Source: Planctomycetota bacterium
GTDB lineage: Bacteria > Planctomycetota > Phycisphaerae > WQYP01
DNA length: 46,349 nucleotides
Assembly: GCA_021852275.1 (NCBI GenBank)
Contig: JAJZNX010000037.1
Location: 1-46,349 of the forward strand
Direction of reading: 5' to 3'
This document shows, piece by piece, positions 1 to 9,008 of the stretch. The notes beneath the pieces were generated by a model. That model did no database searches and was not told where the DNA came from. It saw only the letters and a program-made list of their open reading frames with translations. The first letter of the stretch is position 1. Each line of letters opens with the position of its first letter. The position numbers and the translations under genes are program-made.

Positions 1-87
1 TTGCACATACAGCACGTTCACTCCATGGCCGGCGGCATTGATGCCTGGAGTCTGACGGTAGATCCTGCGGTGCCGCGGTATCGCTGA
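1..87 (+). CDS. Rhodanese-like domain protein, C-terminal end (partial)
   Basis: The first 28 codons are open and end in TGA. The peptide contains GGIDAWS followed by VDPAVPRYR, the usual C-terminal signature of rhodanese domains, alone or fused to MoeB/ThiF-type proteins (GGIDAWS..VDP.VPRY). The rest of the gene, including the active-site cysteine loop, lies before the window, so the whole protein cannot be named. The next gene starts 16 bases later, so the two may be co-transcribed. Confidence rests only on this tail motif. Confidence 0.6.
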   Translation: MHIQHVHSMAGGIDAWSLTVDPAVPRYR

Positions 88-103
88 AGTAAAGGAGTAA
101 CCA

Positions 104-1948
104 TTGCAACGCCTTGGCCAGGTATTTGCCATCGTTATAGTCGCAGTTGGCATAGCGACAGGCTTATCGTTGGTGCCGCGAGTGGCGGCCGCGGGTGGTA
201 CCAATTCCGGCAATGTCTTGACGTACCATAACGATGGGTTTAATAACGGTCTTAATTCAGAAGAAACGATATTAACACCGCAGAATGTTGCATCATCGCG
301 ATTCGGCAAACTGTTCACAGTGCATCTGGCCGGGCCGGAATCTGGTCAGCCGCTGTTTAAGTCCGCGGTCAATATAACGGTGGGGCGGCATCAGGGTGTG
401 CAGAATGTTGTATTTGTCGCCTTGAACAATGACAATGTCTGGGCGATCAATGCGGATAACGGCACAGTGTTGTGGAAAGCCAGCCTGCTGACAAAATTTC
501 ACGGCAATGCGGATGTAGTAAAGGCGGCGGACGGCAATTACTGGAAGGGCTACAACCGCTTTCCGGTAGAAGATACGCCGGCCATTGATCCGGATAATAA
601 CGTGCTGTATGTGCAATGCGAGGAAAGTGAGCAAGGCCCCGGTACGGGCAGAGTGTTACATTGGATTCACCTGCTGGTTGGAATAAAAATTTACAACGGC
701 AAACGCTACGCCACCGCCGATATCGCGGAAGGTTTGGGCAATGCCCGTTATATCCGCGGGCCAGCGGTAAGGCGGCGTGGGGGTGGGAAGACGGTATTTG
801 ATGCCTGCGATTTGACCTGCCGCTGTTTGACCTTTGATCCGGTCAATCACACGGTTTACATGGCCTGGGCGGATCCCGGCGACCATGGTCCGTATAACGG
901 CTGGGTGGTGGGGTACAATGCCATCCGAAATGCCGCCGATACGCTGGATTGTACGGCGCAATGGTGTGCTGTGCCCACCGGGCACGGCACCGGCAGTACC
1001 CGGTTCAGTGATGGCGCGGGCGGTATCTGGCAGGGTGCGGGTGCTATTGCCGTGGATAAGCACGGCAATTTGTATGTCGAAACCGGAAATGGAACTTTTG
1101 ACACGAAGTTGATCAAGGCTCCGTACAGCGGTCGGCTGAACACGGATGTGCCTGATCTGCGGGTACCGATCGGCGGTGATTATGGAGATTCGGTGGTAAA
1201 GCTTTCTCCAGACGCTGACCGCCGGCAACATCGGGATAATCCCAATGGCTTTGGCCTGCATGTAAGTGATTATTTCACTCCCCGTGATGAAGAGGTGCTC
1301 AATAATACGGACCGGGACCTGGGTTCCAGCAGCCCGGTGTTGCTGTCTGGTTCTGTGGGCAGCCTCCAGCACCGGAAGCTGATGGTAATCAACGATAAGC
1401 AAGGCATTATTTATCTATTGGATCGCCACGACATGGGCGGTTATCACGGTGATGCTGCAGGTGATGGGCGGGCCGGCTTTAATGATGTTGTTCAACAACT
1501 CAATTCGGCTACAGGCGGTGCGTTTAGTACGGCGGCTTTTTACACCGGGGGTAAGCGCGGCGGAGGAACTATTTTCTACGTAGCAGTGGGCGATGCGGCC
1601 AAGGCGTTTGCTATTTCCCATGGTCATATCAAGGCTCATCCCACCAGCACTTCCTTTCATAGTTATGGCCGGTATGGTTACCCGGGTTCGACCCCGGAAA
1701 TATCGAGCAACGGCAGCCATGATGCTATTCTCTGGACCTTGAATCCGGGGAAGAATAGTCTGGTGGCCTACAATGCGGCTGATCTTGGTAAGTTGCTTTT
1801 TAACAGTGCGGTGGGCGCAGATCGCGGACTGGTGGGGCGGATTGTCTGCTTCAACACTCCTATGGAGGCCCATGGGCATGTGTACGTGGGCACGAGTGAT
1901 GCCTTAAATGTTTATGGCTTGCAGAGTGAAAAGCCGCACCGGCCGTAG
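104..1948 (+). CDS. Secreted PQQ-like beta-propeller protein
   Basis: 614 residues from a TTG start, chosen because AAAGGAG lies at 91-97, six bases upstream. Residues 1-30 form a signal peptide ending in RVAAA, so the protein is exported. The mature part opens with YHNDGFNNGLNSEETILTP, then QPLFKS, VVFVALNNDNVWAINADNGTVLW and later SSPVLL and VINDKQGIIYLLDR. These are blades typical of quinoprotein-like propellers that follow a 'YHND..R.GLN..E..LTP' entry. No cytochrome c CXXCH motif is present and I cannot assign PQQ-binding residues, so it may be a structural or substrate-binding propeller and not an active dehydrogenase. It follows the rhodanese tail closely; about 440 bases without a gene follow it. 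Confidence 0.75.
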   Translation: MQRLGQVFAIVIVAVGIATGLSLVPRVAAAGGTNSGNVLTYHNDGFNNGLNSEETILTPQNVASSRFGKLFTVHLAGPESGQPLFKSAVNITVGRHQGVQNVVFVALNNDNVWAINADNGTVLWKASLLTKFHGNADVVKAADGNYWKGYNRFPVEDTPAIDPDNNVLYVQCEESEQGPGTGRVLHWIHLLVGIKIYNGKRYATADIAEGLGNARYIRGPAVRRRGGGKTVFDACDLTCRCLTFDPVNHTVYMAWADPGDHGPYNGWVVGYNAIRNAADTLDCTAQWCAVPTGHGTGSTRFSDGAGGIWQGAGAIAVDKHGNLYVETGNGTFDTKLIKAPYSGRLNTDVPDLRVPIGGDYGDSVVKLSPDADRRQHRDNPNGFGLHVSDYFTPRDEEVLNNTDRDLGSSSPVLLSGSVGSLQHRKLMVINDKQGIIYLLDRHDMGGYHGDAAGDGRAGFNDVVQQLNSATGGAFSTAAFYTGGKRGGGTIFYVAVGDAAKAFAISHGHIKAHPTSTSFHSYGRYGYPGSTPEISSNGSHDAILWTLNPGKNSLVAYNAADLGKLLFNSAVGADRGLVGRIVCFNTPMEAHGHVYVGTSDALNVYGLQSEKPHRP

Positions 1949-2386
1949 CCGCCCTTATACGGCCCCATGTTTTAGTGCCCGTCAGAACGCCTGGAGTTTT
2001 TTGGGATTGGCGCATCTGGCTCGGTGGTGCTACGGGATTGGCTTGTTGGAAGAGGCTGCTTTTTTGTGGCGTGGCGGCCGTTTTGTCATTTCCGCGGCGA
2101 ACGGGCGTGGGTGACGGCAGTGCATGGCTCAAGTGGTTGAGCCTAGCCAGCCAAGCATGGTGAAGGGAGCGGGGGCGATGGCGGATTAAATGAGAGGAGG
2201 GCAAAGAGAGTAGAATAAATTTAATATGATTCATTAAGTTGTGAATTTTACATTTGACCCAGATTGTTAACTCTGGTAAACTTTGTCATCGGTTGTGGAT
2301 GGAAATATGCTATTTTTTGGGCATATTTAGGATGTTGTTCACGGATCGATGATGAATCAAACGGTAATAGATCGGGATGGTGCGCG
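1949..2386. other. Intergenic region between propeller gene and NHL gene
   Basis: 438 bases with no convincing gene. Just after the propeller stop, GGCCGT (1941-1946) and ACGGCC (1959-1964) can form a 6-bp hairpin followed by TTTT, a weak terminator candidate. A promoter with an internal palindrome lies at 2254-2282. An imperfect AT-rich inverted repeat (about 2217-2239, arms near AATTTAAT/ATTAAGTT) precedes it. Confidence 0.5.
2254..2282 (+). promoter_or_regulatory. Putative sigma70 promoter with operator-like palindrome
   Basis: TTGACC (2254-2259), a 17-base spacer, then TAAACT (2277-2282). The spacer carries an inverted repeat CCAGA-N8-TCTGG (2259-2276) centred on GTTAAC, so a regulator bound here would overlap RNA polymerase. 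The predicted transcript has a leader of about 100 bases before the ATG at 2387. Confidence 0.45.
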
Positions 2387-5300
2387 ATGACGGGTCAGTG
2401 CTTTCGATTTTCAAGGGGCTTAGGCCTCATGGTCCTGGGGGTTGCGGGAGCGGGCCGATTGGCATGGGCAGGTCCATTGGTATCGGCAAGCCAGCATGTC
2501 CGCACCAATCTGGCGCGCATGACGGTGACGGCGCTTCGTCGCCGAGCGGCCGCGCCCGTGAGTTGGCAAACGATTTACAATTACCATGGTGGACTTGTGC
2601 CCGCCGGTACACGGATTTTTGCCGCAGGCAAATGGATTGATCCGGGGGTGCATATCGGCCCTGCGGGCATTGGTTTTTCGTTTCCGCATTTACCGGCGCA
2701 TCCGAGAAGCGCCTCGGAGTGGATCAACGCGGCTTTTGAGGTGGAACGGCCCATCGCCAATTATCCGACGCGCGTTACCGTGACTTACCAGTCTTATTTC
2801 AATCAAAACATCGGCGTGCCCTACGGGTGGTGGTCCCCCATAACGTTCAACCGGGCGGACCATGAATTTACGGCATTGTTTTCCGCGACGCGCGGCATTG
2901 CCAACAATAAAATAAAAGGGTTGCTGATCCATCCGGTGGGCACCAATACGCTGGTGTGCACATTCGGTGGAGGCCAAAAGCCGACGATACTGATCAACGG
3001 CCGCAATGGCCGGGCTATTTTTCCGCATATTGTTTTGCCCAAGCCGGGGGCCATGCTGTTGCCCGGATTTGGCATAGGCAACGCTATGACACTGTTGCCT
3101 GTCGACCACGGTCGATGGTACACCATCCGGTCGGTGAGGATTGAGCAACTGCGGCCGCCGCTGGCGGCTTCGGCGGTAGCTGCGGTGAACTTGGATGTGC
3201 CCGGTGCTGTTCCCGTGCGCGTCACCATCGAAGTGGTCAACAAAAATGATGACGCGGTGGGCTATGTGCTGCGCGATGTGTGGGTGAATCCGGGGCGGCA
3301 CCATTTATTTTGGGATGGCATCAACCAGCGACAAAGCCAGCCGCAAAATACTCGCTGGATTCAAGCCGGCGATTACAGCTTCCGCCTGACGACCAGCCTG
3401 GTGCATGTATCCTACGCCGGCGAGCCGGACAACAGTGTGCGGCCCTACAATTCCCGCAGCTATGCGCAAGTGGGCTGTACGGCCCTGGCGCTAACGCCGC
3501 CCGGCACGGTGGCGCATGTTCGCAGGCACATATATAACAACAATTCTGGACGCAATCTGCATCCCAATACCACCAACTCCGTCCAGTTGGTATGTATCGG
3601 CTACGATTCCAATCGGGGGGAATGGGTTGGTGCCCATGGGACGGTGATCAGCACTGAAACCGGAAACGGACACATGCAGGCCGGCCGCGGTCTGGCCTTG
3701 ACTCCGCCCGATCCGGCCGCGCCGGCCGATCCCAACCACCAGTACTATTTCGCTTCTACAGCCGTTGATGGGCGTCCATCCATAGTCAGTTGTTCGTTGC
3801 CCAACGGCCCATGGCCAAGCCACGCCAAAAAGTTTTCCAGTCGGGAATGGAATCGCGGTGGGCCGCATTTTCAACCCAACACCCTGTACACGGATGCCGT
3901 TTTGCCGCCGCCACCGGCCCCCCGGAATTCGCCCGAGGAGCCAACCTGGGAACTCTGGCAGCGCGGCTTCTACGGTTTGCAAATCGGCGATCACGGCAAG
4001 CTGCTGTTTGCCTGTGACAACGCGGATAATCGTCTGGAGGTACTCAATATCGGTGGCAGCGGTGCGGCCATTACTGAAATTCCCATCCGTTACCCGATGT
4101 ACGTGGCGTTGGCACCGGCCGGCGCGGCGGAGGCTCCGGCTGGAGTCCGTTGGGTTTATGTGGATTCACCCAGGATGGGGGTCTTAAGAATCGCCTGGCA
4201 CACGGCGGGCAACACGTTTGGCAAGCCGGTTTGCATCACACCCGCGGCCGCGTTTGCCTTTCCGCGTGGGATTGCGTTTGACGCCGCGGCCAATCGACTG
4301 CTGGTGTGCGATGCATATAACCTGCAGCGCACCAAGGTGGCCAACCAGATTGTGGTGATTGATCCGCTGACGGGGAAGGTGCTGGCGCGTTTTGGCAAAC
4401 GGGGCGGGGTGAACCCCAATGTCGGCGGGCATATCACCCGCGATGTGTTTACCTGCCCTTTGACCATTGTAGCCGATTCGACCGGGGCTGTTTGGGTAAA
4501 CGATTACTTCACCGGAGAGGTGCGAAAATATGCTTTTAATCCCGTTACCAATGTCTTTCATCTGCTCCTGCGGACCTTAGGCCCGAATACCACGAATATC
4601 TCGCAGTTTTACTGGATGCCCGGTGCCTTACCGACGAAGGTATGGGCGTTCGGCAATTTTTTTGTGGGGTATAATTCCAAACTTTCCGCCAACGGCCGCT
4701 ACACCGATCAAAGAGCGGATAATGTCTCGACGATGCCGCCCGGTCAGGACAATTTACGGCCTTTTGCCCATTTTGTCCGCATGCATGGCCACGTTTACGC
4801 CACATTTGCCGGCAGCGGGGACGTTTATGAAAAGCTCGGCCACCGTTGGATCCGGCGTGCTGCGTTTGGCCATGTGGCGCGTTTTACCTTAGGCCCGGAT
4901 CTGGATGCTCAGCAAGCCGCCCAGGCCGCCGGCCTGCTGGCCAAACCCGGTCAACCGCCGACGGCTTTGGACAAGGCCATTGCCGCCTCCGGCGATCAGC
5001 ACTGGCAGACCCGGCAATGGGCATGGTCGGACCTTAACGGCGATGGGAAAATGGAGTATTCCAAGCAGAATCCGGAATTTAAAATAGCCTTTCATAAGGT
5101 TCCCATTCGCACGACCTACCTGCCGGCCAGCCCATGGCTGCGTCCATCGGACGGTGCATTTATTTTGCCGGTGGATCCGGTACCCCCGGCGCACCGTCCG
5201 GATGCTCCCGGTCTGGCGGTTATTGTGCCTAAGCTCATCCATGGCCATCGGTCCTACAACTGGGCCGATGCGCGGATCATAGAGTGTACTCCAGGGCCGC

Positions 5301-5716
5301 CGGTGATGGACGTGTGTACCCAGGGTGGACGATATTTTGTGCTCCGCGATCAACGCCACGATGTGGGACCGGGCAACATTAATTCACTGCAATGCTACAG
5401 TGCGGCGGGTAAACTCCTTTGGACCCGGGAAAAAAGTGACTACTCCATTATCAGTCTGGAACCGGTTGGTCGCGGCCTGATAGCCACCATGGAGCGCAGT
5501 TGGTTTGAAGACGGCCCCGTGTCCATTCGGACCACCGCAGGGGACTTGGTGTGTCAGGTATTTTGCCGGCAGCAGGGAGATTGCTGGTCGCCGGGAACGC
5601 TGCGCGTCAATGCGGATACCGCGATGATTGGGTTGGTGCAGGCCTACAAGGTAACCGGACTTACCAGCGTTCGCACCGTTACTGCCGAGGTGCGGCTGGG
5701 TGCCGGCGGCAATTGA
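2387..5716 (+). CDS. Large secreted NHL/beta-propeller protein with FlgD-like Ig segment
   Basis: The open frame extends upstream to 2264, but the ATG at 2387 is preferred because it puts a clean signal peptide (LGLMVLGVAGAGRLAWA) at the N-terminus of a protein of about 1109 residues. Around residues 275-330 there is a FlgD-Ig-like stretch (VTIEVVNKNDDAVGYVLRD, then WVNPGRHHLFWDG). The middle has NHL-type strands (FPRGIAFDAAANRLLVCDAYN; TIVADSTGAVWVNDYFTG). Near residue 860 there is DLNGDGKMEY, a dockerin/EF-hand-like calcium loop. Such proteins in Planctomycetota are exported and of unknown function; a catalytic role cannot be read from the sequence. It has its own promoter and probably forms a single-gene unit. 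Confidence 0.7.
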   Translation: MTGQCFRFSRGLGLMVLGVAGAGRLAWAGPLVSASQHVRTNLARMTVTALRRRAAAPVSWQTIYNYHGGLVPAGTRIFAAGKWIDPGVHIGPAGIGFSFPHLPAHPRSASEWINAAFEVERPIANYPTRVTVTYQSYFNQNIGVPYGWWSPITFNRADHEFTALFSATRGIANNKIKGLLIHPVGTNTLVCTFGGGQKPTILINGRNGRAIFPHIVLPKPGAMLLPGFGIGNAMTLLPVDHGRWYTIRSVRIEQLRPPLAASAVAAVNLDVPGAVPVRVTIEVVNKNDDAVGYVLRDVWVNPGRHHLFWDGINQRQSQPQNTRWIQAGDYSFRLTTSLVHVSYAGEPDNSVRPYNSRSYAQVGCTALALTPPGTVAHVRRHIYNNNSGRNLHPNTTNSVQLVCIGYDSNRGEWVGAHGTVISTETGNGHMQAGRGLALTPPDPAAPADPNHQYYFASTAVDGRPSIVSCSLPNGPWPSHAKKFSSREWNRGGPHFQPNTLYTDAVLPPPPAPRNSPEEPTWELWQRGFYGLQIGDHGKLLFACDNADNRLEVLNIGGSGAAITEIPIRYPMYVALAPAGAAEAPAGVRWVYVDSPRMGVLRIAWHTAGNTFGKPVCITPAAAFAFPRGIAFDAAANRLLVCDAYNLQRTKVANQIVVIDPLTGKVLARFGKRGGVNPNVGGHITRDVFTCPLTIVADSTGAVWVNDYFTGEVRKYAFNPVTNVFHLLLRTLGPNTTNISQFYWMPGALPTKVWAFGNFFVGYNSKLSANGRYTDQRADNVSTMPPGQDNLRPFAHFVRMHGHVYATFAGSGDVYEKLGHRWIRRAAFGHVARFTLGPDLDAQQAAQAAGLLAKPGQPPTALDKAIAASGDQHWQTRQWAWSDLNGDGKMEYSKQNPEFKIAFHKVPIRTTYLPASPWLRPSDGAFILPVDPVPPAHRPDAPGLAVIVPKLIHGHRSYNWADARIIECTPGPPVMDVCTQGGRYFVLRDQRHDVGPGNINSLQCYSAAGKLLWTREKSDYSIISLEPVGRGLIATMERSWFEDGPVSIRTTAGDLVCQVFCRQQGDCWSPGTLRVNADTAMIGLVQAYKVTGLTSVRTVTAEVRLGAGGN

Positions 5717-5827
5717 CGATTCACCGTGACTGACTGGAGTTTCCCGGTGGGGAGGCGCGCATCCAAGGACTGGCCGGAGGTGGCTATACGCGTGTGGGGG
5801 TGGCAGAGGTGGGGGGCGGGGGCGAAT

Positions 5828-6664
5828 TTATTTTTTTCTGTCCCGGCTTGCGGCGCGGATGGAACTTGGAGCGGTGCCGTAAAAACGGCGGAATTGCTTG
5901 TTAAAGTGGCGCGGGTCCGGCATGCCGACGGTGGCACCGATGGTTTTGATCTGCATGTCGGTTCCGTCCAGGAGACTGCGGGCATAACGCAACCGTTGAA
6001 CCAGAATGTAACGGGCGATGGTCATGCCGTGGCGGCGGTGAAATTGCCTGGACATATAGTTTCGGGACAGACCTGCACGCCGACATAAAACCGTTACAGA
6101 CAAGCATTGATCGAGCCGCTGGCATATATCGGCAGCCAGCGAATCCACCTTGTCGGCGGCGGTGCCGACGGCCGTACTCCGCGGTTGTTGCCGCCCATCA
6201 CCGGCCAACCATATCAAGAATTGCTGCAAGGCCAGATCGGCTGCGGCCGCGTGCAGTGGCGAAGCCGAAAGCCGAAGGGCGCCGCCACGAAGATGCAGTT
6301 GGGTGATGATTGAAAATTGTTCTTCCAGGTAAGCACGTCGCCCAGCCAACCTGCAATGTGGCGGTAAATCCAGCAGCGGACCGATGCGCGGCTGTGGCCG
6401 AAAGTGAATACACCAATGCCGGCCCGGCGCTGTGATTTCGTAACGGGAAGGCCCGCCCGGCGGCGAAAACGTCAGATCGCCCGGCTGGAGGGTGTAACGT
6501 CGGCCCGCCAGCTCCAACACCCCGGTATAATCATGGAGATGCAAGGCCCATGTATCGTGCCGGTACGTGATATTCAAGTGCTGCTCCGGCATTGCAAAGC
6601 GGCCAGCTTGAGCAATTTCCGGAATGCAGCGAATCGGCCAGACAAATCCCTTTGCCACGGTCAC
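5828..6664 (-). CDS. AraC family transcriptional regulator
   Basis: The frame is open to a GTG at 6709, but a GTG at 6664 is the better start: it is preceded by GGAG with about 7 bases spacing, giving 278 residues. The N-terminal half is a cupin-like sensor (WALHLHDYTGVLELAGRRYTL, LQPGDLTFSPPGGPSRYEI, WCIHF). The C-terminal 100 residues are the double helix-turn-helix: VTVLCRRAGLSRNYMSRQFHR then RYARSLLDGTDMQIKTIGA and DPRHFNKQFRRFYGTAPS. It is divergent from the dioxygenase gene at 6809, its most likely target. The ligand is not readable. A 20-bp near-perfect palindrome sits 27 bp upstream of the chosen start. Confidence 0.82.
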   Translation of the reverse strand: MTVAKGFVWPIRCIPEIAQAGRFAMPEQHLNITYRHDTWALHLHDYTGVLELAGRRYTLQPGDLTFSPPGGPSRYEITAPGRHWCIHFRPQPRIGPLLDLPPHCRLAGRRAYLEEQFSIITQLHLRGGALRLSASPLHAAAADLALQQFLIWLAGDGRQQPRSTAVGTAADKVDSLAADICQRLDQCLSVTVLCRRAGLSRNYMSRQFHRRHGMTIARYILVQRLRYARSLLDGTDMQIKTIGATVGMPDPRHFNKQFRRFYGTAPSSIRAASRDRKK

Positions 6665-6690
6665 GGTATATCTCCACAAGACCATGCAGA

Positions 6691-6710
6691 AGTGGTGAAA
6701 TTTTACCACT
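6691..6710. promoter_or_regulatory. 20-bp near-perfect palindrome in the araC/dioxygenase divergent region
   Basis: AGTGGTGAAATTTTACCACT: nine of ten base pairs match, the exception being a G/T at 6697/6704. It lies between two divergent genes, so it can act as an operator for either. AraC proteins usually bind direct repeats, so the binder may instead be a dimeric GntR/LacI-type protein; TGGT...ACCA half-sites are common for those families. Confidence 0.5.
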
Positions 6711-6767
6711 AAAAGGCCACATTTTCCAATTGCATGCCAATGACCGGCCTGGGCATAATGAATGGAT

Positions 6768-6786
6768 AGCCCGCGTTGGACGGGCT
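6768..6786 (+). promoter_or_regulatory. GC hairpin plus T-run in the dioxygenase leader (attenuator-like)
   Basis: AGCCCG (6768-6773) pairs perfectly with CGGGCT (6781-6786) over an 8-base gap or less, followed three bases later by CTTTTT. This looks like an intrinsic terminator, yet it lies 20 bases before the ribosome-binding site of the gene at 6809, with no gene on this strand for 1 kb upstream. Leader attenuation is one reading; a chance hairpin is another. Confidence 0.35.
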
Positions 6787-6808
6787 GGCTTTTTATAAAG
6801 GTGCGTCT

Positions 6809-7609
6809 ATGGCGACTTCAGGGTTAACTGCGGAACAAAAGCGATTCTACGATGAAAACGGATTTGTGGTATGTCGGGGGCTGCTGCCGGCGCATGAGGC
6901 CATGGTGTTGCGGCAGGAATGCCATGAGTTGGCGAGCCGCCTGATTAAATTCCGGAGCATCAATGCGGCATGGGCCACAGTTCAGCATACAAAGACCGTG
7001 GTTCAACATTGTCACGATGTGCAATTTTATTCCGCCGCGTTCAGCCGGTTGATTGTGGATCCGCGTTTCACTGCAGTGGCCGCCTCTATCATCGGCCCCA
7101 ACGTGCAATTGCATCACACAAAAATGTTTATCAAACCGCCGGAGAAAGGTGCTCCCTTTCCGATGCATCAGGATTACCCGTACTTTCCCCACCAGCGCCA
7201 CACCATGATTGCGGCCATTTTTCATTTTGACGATGCTCCGGTAGAAAGGGGCTGTGTGCGATTTGTGCCTGGCTCCCACAAGCTCGGGCCGATACCGGTA
7301 TCCACGCCCGATTCTTCGCTTCCGCCCGACCAATATCCCATTGACAAGGCCGTGCCTTGTCCGGCCAATGCCGGCGATGTGGTATTCTTTAACTACCTGA
7401 CCATTCACGGTTCGGGCATTAACGCCAGTTCGGAAGCCCGCACCACGCTTTTAGTGCAAATGCGAGATCCAACGGATCCGCCGCTGAAACGGACCCATGA
7501 ATCTCGTGGCCAGGGGATGATGCTGGCAGGGGTGGATTCATCCTGCTGTACTACCAAGGCGCTGGAGGCTGCGGTGGAATCCGCGGTGGTGACAGCCGGC
7601 AAGATGTAA
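6809..7609 (+). CDS. Phytanoyl-CoA dioxygenase (PhyH) family Fe(II)/2-oxoglutarate oxygenase
   Basis: The ATG at 6809 is preferred to the upstream TTG because AAAGG lies 7 bases before it; this gives 266 residues. N-terminal FYDENGFVVCRGLL is the typical PhyH entry. The iron-binding facial triad is visible: H120 and D122 in MHQDYP, and H200 in TIHGSGIN. R211 (SEARTTLL) is placed to bind 2-oxoglutarate. VERGCVRFVPGSHKLG is the family's conserved loop. The substrate is unknown; planctomycetes carry many such paralogues. It is divergent from an AraC regulator and convergent with a cupin gene 8 bases away. Confidence 0.85.
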   Translation: MATSGLTAEQKRFYDENGFVVCRGLLPAHEAMVLRQECHELASRLIKFRSINAAWATVQHTKTVVQHCHDVQFYSAAFSRLIVDPRFTAVAASIIGPNVQLHHTKMFIKPPEKGAPFPMHQDYPYFPHQRHTMIAAIFHFDDAPVERGCVRFVPGSHKLGPIPVSTPDSSLPPDQYPIDKAVPCPANAGDVVFFNYLTIHGSGINASSEARTTLLVQMRDPTDPPLKRTHESRGQGMMLAGVDSSCCTTKALEAAVESAVVTAGKM

Positions 7610-7617
7610 CAGGTTGC

Positions 7618-7941
7618 TTACAGGCTTGATGGAATAAAATCAAACGCACCGTCCTGATGCACCAGCAGGAATTTACACGGTAGCGGTCCCTGGTTTTTCA
7701 AGCAATGAGGCAATGCTACGGGGATGCGGCAGCTCTCTCCAGGCTGGAGGGTATGTTGCGGCCGGCCCTGAATTTCCACGGTTACCGCCCCGGTTATGCA
7801 GTAGCAAAGCTCCTGAGCCTGCGAGTGTATGTGGGCGGGCACAAGCCGGCCTGGAGCAACTGTTATTTCCGTGATGCGGACATCGTCGGTATCGACCAAA
7901 ATATGATATTCGCCGTTGGTGAAATGGGGTTCATTGGTCAT
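7618..7941 (-). CDS. Small single-domain cupin protein
   Basis: 107 residues; AAGGAG stands six bases upstream of the ATG. The cupin motif 1 is clear: H37 and H39 in PAHIHSQAQE with E44 as third ligand, followed by YCITG. Motif 2 has PGESCRIPVALPHCLKN with H79 as the fourth metal ligand. The size and TEITVAPG opening match stand-alone cupin_2 proteins that bind a metal and often a small carboxylate or sugar. The specific role is unknown. It is tail-to-tail with the dioxygenase gene. Confidence 0.8.
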   Translation of the reverse strand: MTNEPHFTNGEYHILVDTDDVRITEITVAPGRLVPAHIHSQAQELCYCITGAVTVEIQGRPQHTLQPGESCRIPVALPHCLKNQGPLPCKFLLVHQDGAFDFIPSSL

Positions 7942-8020
7942 GGATTTCTCCTTGTGTCGGCAGGGTCGGGGGCGAACGGATAGCCGGTCTGTTGATTATA
8001 GTCGCGGTGCTACCAGAGGT

Positions 8021-8854
8021 TCAGGCACGTTTACGCACAGCCAACTGCAAGTGAGCGGCCCGGCCTGTTGCCACCGGATCCCGCGCCAACAGCGACTCCA
8101 TGGCCAACATCTGTTTGATGGCACCGCTGGTTTGAAAAAACTTGCGGTTTTGTCGCACCGGCAGAATGGTTTTCCCGATCATGGAAATCAATGCAAAGCC
8201 GGATTTAGCGGCCAGATGTTCAATCTGCTGCGGGGTAAACATACGGACATCAAATTGCTCCCGCCGATCTGCGGTCAGCCAGTGGGTTTTGCCGCTGCGT
8301 ACAAAATCATCGAGATGATCAAGCTTGCCGGCGCTGACAAAATGGTCCAGTGCGGCCAGCAAGTTGTCTACGGTAAAGACCACCACGCCGTCGGGCTTCA
8401 CCACACGGTGCAGTGCGGATAAACATGCGGCGGCATCGCCGCAGATTGAAACCACATCGCCCAGGGCGATAGCGAGTGAAAAATGATTCGGCGGCAGTGA
8501 TTGAAGCGTTTTGGCATCATCGACTTGCAATGTAGCCCGGTCGGCCTTGCTGCGCAAGTCCGTGGTTTCGGACCAGGTTTGGAGCTTTCGCTCGACCATT
8601 TCCAGCATCTTGGGAGAATGATCTACAAAACTCGTCGGAAAGCCGGCCTTGAGCAATTTAAAACCCCATTTGCCGGTACCGCATCCCAAATCCAGTATGG
8701 CCCCATCTGGAGATGCAGGTACAAACGTTTTCAGATGTTCCCACGTGAGCTGATCGTGAAAATCCCAAAAGGGATCATCGTAAATGTTGTCGTAAACCGG
8801 GGCCACGCGATTATGATAAGCGCGCGACTTATCCGATGAATCCCTGTGGCCCAT
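8021..8854 (-). CDS. SAM-dependent class I methyltransferase
   Basis: 277 residues with AGAGGTG upstream of the ATG. SAM-binding motif I is ILDLGCGTGKWGF (residues 53-65), followed by VDHSPKMLEMVERK (acidic loop of motif II), LQVDDAKTLQSL and ALGDVVSICGDA (motif IV region). N-terminal YHNRVAPVYDNIYDDPFW resembles small-molecule methyltransferases of the Methyltransf_11/25 type. The substrate cannot be told. It is divergent from murQ, with a palindrome (8877-8898) in the shared 154-base promoter region. Confidence 0.8.
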   Translation of the reverse strand: MGHRDSSDKSRAYHNRVAPVYDNIYDDPFWDFHDQLTWEHLKTFVPASPDGAILDLGCGTGKWGFKLLKAGFPTSFVDHSPKMLEMVERKLQTWSETTDLRSKADRATLQVDDAKTLQSLPPNHFSLAIALGDVVSICGDAAACLSALHRVVKPDGVVVFTVDNLLAALDHFVSAGKLDHLDDFVRSGKTHWLTADRREQFDVRMFTPQQIEHLAAKSGFALISMIGKTILPVRQNRKFFQTSGAIKQMLAMESLLARDPVATGRAAHLQLAVRKRA

Positions 8855-8876
8855 GTGACACCTCTACATCAACACA

Positions 8877-8898
8877 GATGCCGGTCCGTTCCGGCATC
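8877..8898. repeat. Perfect 8-bp inverted repeat between methyltransferase and murQ
   Basis: GATGCCGG (8877-8884), a 6-base loop, CCGGCATC (8891-8898). There is no T-run on either side, so an operator or RNA hairpin in the methyltransferase leader (23 bases from its ATG) is more likely than a terminator. Confidence 0.45.
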
Positions 8899-9008
8899 CG
8901 CCATCACTTTACCCGCGGGGCGGTTATTTTGCCTGCCTGATGCATCCTATGGTGGCGTCAGACGGAATGTGCGGCCACAATAGCGAGGCATTGCTGGAGT
9001 AAAACCTC

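Noticed and set aside
656-1402. Long antisense frame inside the PQQ-like gene
   Set aside because: No ribosome-binding site and no recognisable motif; the sense strand carries a signal peptide and propeller blades.
1681-1700. GGTTCGACCCC-like string resembling a tRNA T-arm
   Set aside because: It is inside the PQQ-like coding sequence and no acceptor, D or anticodon arms fit around it.
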